Source: Podocnemis expansa (taxonomy: Eukaryota > Chordata > Testudines > Podocnemididae). From it: DNA of 64,000 bases. The stretch's first letter is position 1, and every line of letters starts with the position of its first letter. The notes beneath the pieces were generated by a model. It ran no database searches and was not told where the DNA came from. It was given only the letters and a program-made list of their open reading frames with translations. The position numbers and the translations under genes are program-made. The stretch covers positions 38,024,839 to 38,088,838 of the forward strand of contig ML682005.1 of the NCBI GenBank assembly GCA_007922195.1, in the 5' to 3' direction. Positions 1-9,850 of this stretch are shown piece after piece.

Positions 1-180
1 TTTTGCGGCCTGCCTCAGACTTCCTGTATGATCTTAAGCTTTACTGGTCTTTAGTTCCCCATCTGTAAAGTGGAGACAATAGCATTTCTCTTCCTCAAAG
101 GGATATGGTGTAGATAAGCATGTTAAAGATTGTGAAGAGTTCAGATACTAAAATGAGGGGGAATGTGTGTAAGACAGGCT
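1..180 (+). repeat. MIR/CORE-SINE-like fragment
   Basis: The stretch around 52-100 reads CCCCATCTGTAAAGTGGAG followed by an ACAATAGCATTTCTCTTCCTC-like block. This is the familiar amniote MIR/CORE-SINE 3' region, continuing into AAAGATTGTGAAGAGTTCAGATAC. It is truncated by the window edge and diverged. Assignment is by remembered consensus only. Confidence 0.65.
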
Positions 181-699
181 TAGGAGCTGTGCCTACCAGC
201 TTCAAAAAGGGGGTAACTAATCTTCAGAGGTTTTGTGTTTGCGTGAGCACAAAGAACACATTAGTATAATCAAACTATGGGTGCAGGGCAACATCGATAA
301 TGGTATTTGGGGGTTGATCTGATCACAAATCAGTCAATATCTGTATTCTATGGAAGGGAAATATGAAATACTGTCTTTGGTGATATGCTACTCTCTGATT
401 GTTCCAAATCTGTTTGAGTTAGTTAAAGGGTAAAAGCTACCCTTAGCTAAAAAAAAAAAAAAAGACTTGTAAGAGAGGCTTCTGCCTGCTCAGCCTGGAA
501 AAGGAGACACGGGGGTGGGGGTTGCATAGCTTCATCTGGAGCAATACTTGAGGCATTTCATCTCAGCCCCTGGCCCCATTGTCAAATGATAGATCTGGCT
601 GGACTTCTTTTAAGGCCTGTCTTTGTTATTTTAATGGAAGTGGTTTTTCACAGCTGCTTGAGGTTTAAGAGCTGAAATCACTAAGAGAGGCAAATTCTC
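181..699. other. unassigned non-coding DNA
   Basis: No coding region or recognisable repeat is seen. A 15-base A tract lies at 449-463. From about 660 the sequence repeats a short GCTGAAATCA(C/T)TA-AGAGAG phrase three times (about 672, 704 and 744), which leads into the minisatellite-like block that follows. Confidence 0.5.
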
Positions 700-1075
700 T
701 CTGAGCTGAAATCATTAGAGAGAGGAAACCCTCTCTCTCTGAGGTAAAATCACTGAAAAGGAGCAGCAGATGAAGCAGCGAGCTGAGTGGCGTGAGTGAC
801 TGACAGGCGGAGCCAGCAGATAGTGAGAGCAGCCAGCGGTGAGCCAGGCAGCATGAGTGACCAGCAGACAGAACCGATGGGCAGTGAGAGTGACCAGCAG
901 TGAGCCAGGCGGCATGAGTGACTGGTGGGCAGAGCCAGCAGACAGCAGGCGGAGCCAAGGGACAGTGCTAGTGGACAGAGTGAGTGACCAGTGGTTGGCG
1001 CTGGCGGACAGCTGTTGTGAAAGACACTACCTATGTACCGTAGAGTTGTCTGGGAGCCTAGTTAGTACTGATTCT
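700..1075. repeat. imperfect GAGCCAGCAG minisatellite-like block
   Basis: Variants of GAGCCAGCAG, GTGACCAGCAG and GAGCCAGGCGGCATGAGTGA recur every roughly 20-40 bases. Examples are GAGCCAGCAGATAGTGAGAG at 810 and GAGCCAGCAGACAGCAGGCG near 932. Short open frames here are composed of this repeat and are not believed to be genes. Confidence 0.55.
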
Positions 1076-1414
1076 TGAGATTGGCGCCAATTTTGCTATT
1101 AAGTCTTGTATGTTCTGTTATGCGGGTTGGGTTGTTGGGAACCTTACTCTGTATTGACTTCCTCGATCAATGCTGATTTCTGTTATTTGGCCTTTTTATT
1201 CTGTTTTTACTATTAAAAGTCCTGTATACTACACTCATCTCATGCTTGTGAGTGGGGAAGCCTTACCCCTTTGGGGTGCCCACAGAATAGCGCATGATTT
1301 CCCAGAAATCTGGTGGGGGCTTGAGCCAGTTGGTGGTGTTACATTATTTGGAAACCCCTAGATATAGAACCTGGCCCTTGTCTGGCCATCTCGCCCTGGC
1401 AGAAGGGTTACATG
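1076..1414 (+). repeat. possible retroviral-type LTR remnant (R/U5-like)
   Basis: A TTAAAAG-containing, T-rich stretch (about 1190-1225) is followed by a G-rich segment reading TGGGGGCTTGAGCCAGTTGG-like text. It ends in CTGGCAGAAGGGTTACA near 1411. The order AATAAA-like signal, T-rich U5, then GGGGCTTG resembles an old endogenous-retroviral LTR edge. I see no second LTR and no clear primer-binding site, so this is a weak call. Confidence 0.28.
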
Positions 1415-1544
1415 TGTAAATACCTGAAATTACAGTAGGTAGGTATTAATATGAGATCAGGCTACACGCTGCTAATATATACATGTGTTATAAGAGACAA
1501 TCACTACCCCATGTGGATAAGGCAAAGGGTGGTAGAAAAACTAT

Positions 1545-1625
1545 TCTCATCCTCACTTTACAGATAGGAACCTGAGGCACATGCAATTCTTGGCCAGAGC
1601 CAAGAATAGAAGTTATAGTTCTCGG
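1545..1625 (-). repeat. MIR-like fragment, minus strand
   Basis: TCACTTTACAGATAGGAACC followed by TGAGGCAC is the reverse-strand form of the MIR core (pattern TTTTACAGATGRGGAAACTGAGGC). The copy is short and diverged. Sequence from 1626 to 1914 is not recognised. Confidence 0.45.
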
Positions 1626-1914
1626 CCCTACCCTTCTCCTCTGGAGTTCCAAACACTGTTCCTGAACCAGTGCACAGCAGAGTCAATGGCAGTTCGTTCT
1701 GGAGGACCATGTACACTCTCAAACAGCAGGAAGTTGGGCTATAGATTGGAACAGCCATAGCTCCTTTGTGGGCATGTGTTCTCAGCAGCATAGTGGGGCA
1801 TTTCATCAGCCAAACTCTGAGTTTAGCCACAGCTGTATGACCTCTGTGGATTTCGGGGTGGCTGAAGTTAATTTGTATCTATAGTTGAAAAGCATCAGAT
1901 TTGGAGGGGCTGTC

Positions 1915-1995
1915 TCTCACTATGTGTATGTATAGCACCAAGCACAATGGGGTCCTGATCTATATTGAAGCTTCTAGGTGCTACTATCATTAAAA
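1915..1995 (+). repeat. MIR/L2-type 3' tail
   Basis: The phrase AGCACCAAGCACAATGGGGT, then CCTGATCTATATTGAAGC and CTAGGTGCTACTAT, matches a tail that recurs at 34865-34965 and 38280-38460 in this window. It is an abundant sauropsid SINE/LINE tail of uncertain exact family. Confidence 0.5.
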
Positions 1996-1999
1996 AGAA

Positions 2000-3980
2000 A
2001 TTACCTATAACAATACAAAGTGCTTCTGCGACATACATCATTTAATACAATGTTATTTTTAAAAACAAAAAACAAATGCCTATTTTTCCTCTTTCAACAG
2101 AATCCTTTCCTTCACTGCTACTTTTTTGACTTATGCACTGACTTTTTTTTTTTTAACGATGGAGATTTATTCTGCTCTTCTTTTTGGTTTCCTTCATTTA
2201 ACTGATTTTCGATATACACAGTGCATGCACTCATATGGAAAACAAAAATCTTTTATTTAATATCTTTCATCCAAAAGAATGACCAGATTCCTAGGCAGTA
2301 TAAGCTATCATAGCTTAGTTGATATTGATAGTGTTAAGCTGATTTATATTATCTGAGAAATTGACTTCTTTTGAATTCTTCTATGTTTCTTACAATATCA
2401 GGTCTTTTTCTATTTTTAAAGTCTCCCATTTGTTCAAACACTGATCTGATGACTCCATTTCTGAGCCACACCCTAAAGAACTGAAAAGCTTTACACATCT
2501 ATTTTAGAATTTAATCTAATGTTAATGCCTAACCTGCTTTTATGCTGTTCTAATTTCCAAAGTAACTTTCCATTAATTAGAATGGCATTGTAATTCAGTG
2601 TTTTGTTTGTTTAGCAAATCAACTTATACAAAAGACACAGTCAATTAAAAATCAAATTCCTTAAATAACTGATTGTAGGGGCATGTTAGATAAACAGTTA
2701 GAGAGGGCACACAATGGGAGCAGCACTCATAAATATGCAGTGGGCTTATTTTCTTCCACCCATGGTTGTTGCAGAAGGGAAAAAACCCCAACAAATCTAT
2801 TTCTTCAGAAGTGTGTGTAGTGCAATGATAGGAGACAGACTCATAGCATTGTAACCTAAAGTCCTTCATTTAGCCACAGAACAGAAAAGGCAGTAAATCA
2901 AGCTTCCTCACATTCCACCACCAATATTATTAAACCCTTGACCTAGTCCATACTGTCATTTGCCCCTCTGCTGAGATTTTCAACAAAGGTTACAGTGAGT
3001 ACAATTTGCTCTGGTGGTGGTTTTTTTTCAGTGTAGGTATTTGTAAATGAACTGCCCCACTAACTTATGTCACTTAAGATATAACAACGGTTTTGGAAAA
3101 AAAAAATCCCTTTACTAATTTCTGTCCTTTTAGGCTGTGGTGATGATCTAACCTAGACTATCCACAGCCTTCTGAGCATCAGAATCACAGGAAGGTTAGT
3201 GAGTCTTATTCTGTGACCAGCCAACTTTTTCTGAGGAAAGGTCAGTCTCCCACACACAGACCTGCCAAGTCTAATGCGTTTATCAGCAGATTAATGCTTT
3301 TTGGTCCCTTCTAATCTACAGGTTTATTAAGAAGCTTGGCTAATGTACTACTTTTAGTGCTTTTGGGCAAACTTGGCATGGGAGGGGGATTTTTTATTAA
3401 ATCAGAGAGCTTTGTGTGTGCTGGAAATAGACTTGGCAATAAAAATGTTCAAAAGTCATCTTAGGATTCCTTGAATATAGATGTTATTATTTGAGACACT
3501 GATAAAACAGAATTCTAACAATATTATTTTTCTCTTTCATTTTCACACCCACACTTCTTATTTCATCCTATTAAAGTCTGAAATTTGTGTTCTTCTTAGA
3601 GCTGCCATGCAGTTCAAAGTAATCTAGGATCAGATAGTAAACTCTCAGGGAATGGAGGAAATGATGAGGTAGGTTTTACTTTTATTTTATGGCTGCTTGA
3701 CTTCCCAGTGTAAAATCTCAAGATGTCATTGCCAGTGTTCCTGATTATATCAGTACTAGTTCCTTGATGTTTTCTGGTATCAGCTGATGAATAAAGAAAG
3801 TGATAGTACTAAAGGTGCTCAATCTCATCTTCCATCTTTTCTTGGAACTTGTCACAGTGAGAAACATAATAGGAATAAGGCAGGAAAGATAGCAGAAGCT
3901 GAATAGCAACATGATCTTGTTGTTCTAAACTTCTTCCTTTCTCACCACATTCCCCCCAATGTTCTTTATCTCCACTCAAT
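2000..3980. other. AT-rich unassigned DNA
   Basis: Nearly 2 kb without a long open frame, repeat termini or RNA-gene signature that I can recognise. Short A or T runs only (2146-2154, 3098-3106). Confidence 0.5.
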
Positions 3981-5287
3981 GGCTATGTCTACACTTGAAA
4001 AGTTAAGTTGACTCTGATTTAATAAGTTGACTTAACTTTTCAAGTGTGGACGTGGAGAGCCCAAGGGACCTGCGACTCCCTTCTCACTGGTCCTTGCAGG
4101 AAGGGAGCCACAGGTCCCAGTGAAAAGAAAGCAGCGGCTTCCTTCTTGCTGGAAGTCCTGCGGGTCCCGGGAAGAAAGATGTGGAGGCTCCCTTCTTCCC
4201 AGAACCCACAGGGTCCTGGAGAGAAGGAAGCCTGTGCTCCCTTTTCCCCAGCACCCACGACTCCCTCTTGCCAGAGAGCTGGGGCTCCTGGGAAGAAGGG
4301 AGCCACTCGGGCTTCCCTGTCCCAGGAGCCCCAGAGAAATGAGCCACTGGAGCTCCTCAGACCAGCGAGCCCTGGGAAAGACAGCTGCCAGGGCTCTAAG
4401 GTCAGTGGACCCCTGGAGAAGCAAGCCCACAGCCCGGCAGCAAGGGATTCCCTCACTGCTACAGCCCCAGCCAGGGGACTGTGGGGAATCCCTCGCTGCT
4501 GCAGCCAGGACAGGGGAGCCCTTGCTCCCTGTCTAGTAGGAAGCTGCAGCTCCCTTCTGCCAGGGACAAAGGGAGCCCCGGGGAGAAGTCAGGGCTCCCT
4601 TGTCCCTGGGGGGAGTCGGAGCTCCCTTCTATGCAGGAGCCCTGACTCCCACCAGAGAACAAGGAAGCCCTGACTCCCTAGTCCCTGGCAAAAGGGAACC
4701 ACAGCTCCCTTTTAGCCAGGGAGCTGGGGCTCCTGGGAAGAAGGGAGCCTCATTGGGCTCCCCGGTCCCAACTGCAGCAGTGAGGGAATCCCTTGCTGCT
4801 GGGATGAGGGCTCACTGCTCCAGGGCTCTGCTAACCTTGGAGCCATGGCAGCTGTCTTTGCCGGGGCTCCCCTGTCTGGGAAGCCCCACTGGCTCATTTC
4901 TCCAGGGCTCCCAGGACAGGAGAGCCCCAGCCGCTGGCTTCTCTGGCAAGCCCCTGCACACCCTTGTCAATGGGAGCCCCATGGGGCTCCCAAGTTCCGA
5001 AGCCATGGCTCCCCCAGCTGTAGCTCCCTTTCCCCACCCAGGGCTGCCTTGAGCCCTGGCACTATTCTCCCCACCCCTAGGTAGACTACGTTAACCTAGT
5101 GTCCACATTAACTTAGGTTGATTTAATAAGGTCCACTTAGACCCTAACTTGACCTAAATATGGGGAGTTATTAAGTTGATTTAAGGATGCCCTTAAGTTA
5201 ACAATGAAAGCCCAGTGTGGACTGGGGTTAATTTAGGTTGACTTAAGAGTCCTTAAGTCAACCTAAATTGATAGTGTGGACATAGCC
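3981..5287. mobile_element. 1.3 kb foldback DNA transposon with GGCTATGTCTACAC termini
   Basis: The left end GGCTATGTCTACACTTGAA is mirrored by a right end AGTGTGGACATAGCC finishing at 5287. Each terminus carries its own hairpin: arms 3991-4012/4026-4047 (20 of 22 paired) and 5231-5247/5252-5268 (17 bp perfect, 4-base loop). The GC-rich interior is also inverted: 4316-4460 is similar to the reverse complement of 4785-4925. No transposase is present. Interior open frames of up to 209 codons appear on both strands and are by-products of the GC-rich inverted repeats. Flanks AAT/ATT do not form a clean direct duplication. It shares terminal sequence with the shorter elements at 26428, 31990 and 32843, so it is probably a non-autonomous relative. 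Confidence 0.75.
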
Positions 5288-5289
5288 AT

Positions 5290-5400
5290 TGTGTTGTGTC
5301 TATTATTAAATTGTAATCTCTTTAGGATAAGGAACCATGTCTTCATAAGATGATGCTGTGTTCTAAGATGCCTGTGGAAGCTGTAAAGCAAAAGATACAG
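5290..5400 (+). repeat. MIR/L2-type 3' tail
   Basis: TTGTAATCTCTTTAGGATAA followed by GGAACCATGTCTTC is the 5' part of the tail seen intact at 21530 and 38360 (pattern AAGCTCTTTGGGGCAGGGA). It is short and diverged. The stretch 5401-5810 is unassigned. Confidence 0.4.
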
Positions 5401-5810
5401 TAATATACTACATGTGCTGCTTCAGCCATGGTCTTGTAGCACTAGAGTTTAGATACCTCAGAGGAAGGGTTTTTTCAGTCCCTTTGAAAGGTAGTAATTA
5501 GGTCAATGGAAGAATTCTTCTGTTAGCACTCTGTCTGAGGTGAGGGTTAGCTTAGCCTAACTACATTGCACAAGGGGTGAATTTTTTTTTTAGCCTTGAG
5601 TGACAAAGCTGAGAAGTCGATCTAAGTTTTAGATCTAGAAGAGGTCTCAGATATTGCCTGTCATTGCCAACAGGGGGTTGAAATTCCAGCTGAAAATGTT
5701 CATCTGCTAAGTCAGTATTGGAAAAGAGCAATAATTATGATGGTTTCTGAAGCTACTGCTTCTCCTGTAAAAAAACCCAGCAGACTAGAAGGAATAAAGA
5801 CCAGCTGTAG

Positions 5811-6285
5811 CAGGGATGTTCCTAGGGGGGTTGCAGGGCCCCGGGCAAATCGCCCTTTGCAGGGCCCCCCCACCCTCTGGGACTGGAGGGCAGCACTGCT
5901 CCCCACATGCTGGGGACTGGGCGAGCGGCCAAAAGCAGCCCGGTGCAGTGCTGCTGGTCTGCCCCCCCATGCACGCTGCTCTGGGCTGGACCAGTAGGGA
6001 GGCGGTGAGAGGCAGCACTGCACCAGCCCAGCCAGGGTGGGGGGGTAGTGATACCAGCACCGTGCTGCCTCACGCCCCCTCCCTGCTGCTCTGGCACAGA
6101 GCCCAGAGCAGCTCACATAGGGGGAAAGGGACGTGGCCGGACCAGCAGCACTGAAGCCAGCCCTTTTGGCCAGCTCGCCTGGTCTGGGCATGGGGGGGGG
6201 GGGCAGTGGTGTGGCCACACGGGGCCCCTCAAAGCGCGGGGCCCTGGGCGGCCGCCCTGCTTGCCCTATCCTAGGGAAAGCCCTG
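5811..6285. mobile_element. GC-rich non-autonomous DNA transposon
   Basis: The left end CAGGGATGTTCCTAGGGGGG is the approximate reverse complement of the right end CCTATCCTAGGGAAAGCCCTG. The 475 bp between is GC-rich, unlike both flanks. Flanking octamers AGCTGTAG and AGTGTGAG agree at 5 of 8 positions, compatible with an eroded 8 bp hAT-type duplication. Overlapping open frames on both strands reflect low stop-codon frequency in GC-rich DNA. No transposase. Confidence 0.6.
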
Positions 6286-6305
6286 AGTGTGAGCATATTT
6301 ACCGC

Positions 6306-7385
6306 TTTCCAAAGAGGCAGCCATGTTAGTCTAGTTCAGTAAAAGAAATAAGGAGTCCTGGGGCATTTAAAGACTAGCAAGAATATTTATTGCATGAGCT
6401 TTTGTGGGAGAAAATCCTACTTTAGCAGACACTTTAAAGATGGGAAAAGTTACAAAATGAGAGGAAATAAATGCAGGAAAATGTAAGTCATGGGATCGGC
6501 TTAGACTAACAGAAAATCAAAACAGCTGTAGAGTCAAATACTGGGGAACAGCATACAGAGGAAGATGAAGTCAAATCACTTCTGTAATGAGAGAAAAATC
6601 CCATGTCCTTGTTAAGTACTGAGGCACTGCAACAGAATTTGCAAAGAAATGCAATCTCAGCAGCATCTCTTTGAAGCCTTGATCTAGTACAGGTGTTCCC
6701 AACATTTTTAAGGCTAGGGACCCCCTTCTGAGGGGGAAAAAAGCTTGCAGCCCCCCTGCAGAGAGCCAGGGGCCACTGCACAGTTGCAGCGCCTCCATAC
6801 AGGGCAGAATGCGGCCTATACTGCTCTCCTGTTGGGGAGCCATGGCCCCCTTCCTTTGCCCCTGTCTGGAGCCACTGTGGCCCTGGCCCCCTGCATGCTC
6901 TCTGCCTATCTCTTTCCCCCACCTCTGAGGTTCCCCCTCCCCAACCCCCCTCCGCCATGCTCCCTTCCCCTCCTTACCTGGCTGCTGAAGCTGGGGCACC
7001 TAGCCACCCCCCAGGCTGCTCTCCCTGAGCACATGTTCAGGGAGTGGGAGTTTTAAAAAGTCCCTTCCTGGGGGAAGCTCCCTGCTGGCTGGAAGTCTGC
7101 ATCTCCAGAGCAACCAGAGACTCTAGTGCTGTCTGGCCCCAGCCCCCAACCTGTCCGCAGCCCCCCTGGGGCCATACTGTGGCCCACCAGGAGTCCGCAG
7201 ACCACAGGTTGGGAACCAATGATCTAGTGTTTATCTGTCTGAGCTCAATTATTAGTGAATCGTTAATCAAGTGACCACAAAGATTGAAATGCTGACTGCC
7301 TGCTTTTAGGATGTTGTGATTTCTGATATTTGATTTGTGCCCATTTATTCTTTTGGGCAGAGACAAGGTCAGAGCCCTGCTTGAG
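6306..7385 (-). mobile_element. Penelope-type element, minus strand, interrupted
   Basis: Reverse-complemented, 6306-6460 gives the repeat end seen across this window: GACTAACATGGCTGCC, CCAGGACTCC, and AGTCTTTAAATGCC, preceded by a hammerhead-like CTGCTAAAGTAGGATTTTCT. The body at 6470-6689 is similar in reverse complement to the plus-strand copy at 13545-13740. Sequence 7222-7385 appears to be the continuation, because 6690-7221 is a separate insertion with target duplication. No coding capacity survives in what remains. The Penelope assignment rests on the hammerhead-like core and the paired inverted copies elsewhere. It is an inference. Confidence 0.5.
6690..7221. mobile_element. hAT-like non-autonomous element nested in a Penelope-type copy
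   Basis: Termini CAGGTGTTCCCAACATTTTT (left) and ACAGGTTGGGAACCAATG (right) are inverted repeats of the CAGTGGTTCCCAACC type. Flanking octamers ATCTAGTA (6682-6689) and ATCTAGTG (7222-7229) form an 8 bp target duplication with one mismatch. The interior of 532 bp is C-rich and carries no transposase. Because it interrupts the 6306-7385 repeat, it is younger than that repeat. Confidence 0.85.
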
Positions 7386-9314
7386 CAGGTATGTATCCTA
7401 GTAACTGCATGCTCCTGTGGTTGCAGGATGCGATGTTGGTAATGGTCATGAGTTCATTGCAAGTCTCACGTAATGGCGAGGTGTCTTGAAGCCCCAGAAC
7501 TAAGAGGCTTCAAGACACATTACAGGAGAGTCTCTGCAAAGTTCTAGCCCCTGCCATCATCCAGAAGATTTCAAAAAACACTAATCCTAAAGGGTTAAAA
7601 AAAAACCCACAAAAAACCCAAAACAAAAAAAAAAAAAAACCCATTTGCAATTATTCTGTTGGCTTTCTGTTTTTTCTTTAGTAAAGACTTGAAGCCACTC
7701 CTGATTGTGGGTGTGGAAGGAAGAACAGTGTGGACGAGTATATATATTTATGACAGCCACCAGCTAGCATTAATATGCATTATCTGCACCATTTATACCA
7801 AGATATACAATGTTTGTGCTTAATGTTATTGGTGTCTAAAGCACACTGTGTGTGGTTTTATTTATAAATAGTGTTGTAGCTGAAACTGGCCTACACCATA
7901 ATTGGGTTCATTTATGCTAGGTATTTCACAACACTGTGCATCTGCTGACGGAAGCATTTGGCACAAGCTAATAGGAAATTTGTCAAAACCAAGATAATAT
8001 GAGTTAGCACAAGTTTTAGCATAAGCTAGGGAAGAACTTTCATGGATCAGTACCTGGAATGCTAGTATCCAAAACAAAGATAAGGATATAACAGAACAAG
8101 TTAGGGAACTGGAACAAACTATGTGGGTGGACTTTAGTGACGTGTAAAGAAATGTGTAACCTGCCAAATCATATAAATAATACCAACTGAAATAAGTAAT
8201 TTAGGGAACACACCTTCTGCATAAGGTGAATGTAACATATATTGAATGGGATTTGTTTTCGGTGACTAGTAGCAAATAGAATCTTTCCTATCCCATACTA
8301 ATAAACATTAAGGAGATTAGTTACTTGGTCTCTTGACTATGTTACATAATAAAATTGCTTTATCACACTTTGGTTTGTTATTGCAAATTGTTTATTCAGA
8401 ATTGCAGAAGCAGGAAATCAGTGTCACAAACTTTTGTTAAAAATCTCTATCCCTTTCATTCCTAAACTCCTTTGGGCTATTATTTTTTCTGCTCTCTCTC
8501 TCTCTTTGAATCTCCATATGACCTACATTTAGGCCTTGACAGGTGGAGAGTTGGGATAGCCAGCCTTCCTACTAATTTCATAATTTTTAGTGACACTGAT
8601 CAATAGCCACTTTATTGACAAGTGCAAACCAAATATTTAGATAACATCTATGATAAATAAAAACAAGGAAAAGCAATGTAGGCAGAGAGTAAAGAAGCCT
8701 CTGAATGTTGAGATCTGTTTGTGAACCCGTTATTCTTATTGATAAGCAGTTATTTGCACAATGTAATGAATACTGAAAAGTAATTATTTTTTTATTGGGA
8801 GTAAGGGGTTCACAACAATTACAGCTCTATAGAGTGCTAAAAATTAATCCAGGAAAATAAAATACTATTACACCACAATGAAAAAATGAGAATTGCCAGA
8901 TCACAGAACTGGGGAAGGAAGAAGAGGCAGAAATGCCACAAACATTATCATTTCAAAAAGTTCTGGGAATTTTATATTTAGGGAACAGACAATACTATTT
9001 TTACTTAAAACACATTATAAAATCCCCAGAAAAATTAGTGCTGTTCCAATTTAATCTTATAATTATTAGGAACCTATTCATAGGGGAAGTTTGACTACAA
9101 TCTTGCAAAGACTTACATGTTTACCTTTGAGTATGCAAATAGTCCAATCTTTTTACAATGAAGGGTTAGCAACTTAAAAAAGTCAAATTTCTTTTCAGAT
9201 GCTCATGTGACAGAAGACATTCCTTGGAAGCACAAGAATGTCAAAAGATTTATGTTGCACTCTACCAGATGCTGGAAGACCAAGCGATATAAGTGTTATA
9301 TGTGTCATTCAGAG
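7386..9314. other. AT-rich unassigned DNA
   Basis: No gene or repeat boundary is recognised. It contains an A/C-rich low-complexity tract (about 7591-7642), a short CT run (about 8491-8506) and long AT-rich stretches. Confidence 0.5.
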
Positions 9315-9412
9315 GAGGGAACAGAGAGCGGGTGAGGTTTTGTGGCCTTCATTGTGCACAAGGTAAGACTAGATGATTATCCTGGTCCCTTCTGACCTTA
9401 GAGTCTGAGATC
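9315..9412 (+). repeat. CR1 LINE 3' tail
   Basis: GTGAGGTTTTGTGGCCTTCA, then TGTGCACAAGGTAAGACTAG, ATGATTATCCTGGTCCCTTC and TGACCTTAGAGTCTGAGA follow the order of a reptilian CR1 3' terminus. The parallel copy at 37050-37322 has the same order. Confidence 0.7.
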
Positions 9413-9850
9413 AGCAGGACCAGAGGCATCGCTGCCCTGGGGAATGACCCAGGGCACAGGCACAGGCCCTACCCCCTGCCTGCAGGCCCTGCCCCTGCCG
9501 GGGACAGGGCGGGGAGCAGCAACCACGGGCATGGGGTTGCCCAGCATCTGAAGGGGCCAGAAGCGGCTGGGCCCTGGATCCCCAGCCAGTCACAGGCCTG
9601 GGAGTGGCAGCTGGGCCCCTGATATCTGGCCCAATCCAGCTGGAGACCAGGAGATGTGGGGCTTCACCAGGACCTGGGGCACTGGCACCAGCATTCGGGG
9701 CATGGGCCCCATGTGCCAGGCACCAGCGATGTCCCTGAGCATGGCTATAGGGCTGAAGAGGTCAAGAGTGCAGGCTGGGTTCTCATTCATCCTCCCTTGA
9801 GGGATAGGGCCCCAGGGAAGAATATGCACATCCTGGAGATGAATGCATGA
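9413..9850. other. GC-rich unassigned island
   Basis: About 440 bp of locally GC-rich DNA between a CR1 tail and a CR1 body, with ACCAGAGGCATCGCTGCCCT at the left edge. It could be a GC-rich transposon, but no convincing terminal inverted repeat was found. Short open frames on both strands are not supported as genes. Confidence 0.4.

Noticed and set aside
4040..5084. Several overlapping open frames of 60-209 codons on both strands
   Set aside because: They lie in the GC-rich inverted interior of a foldback transposon; both strands are open because stop codons are scarce, and no domain is visible.
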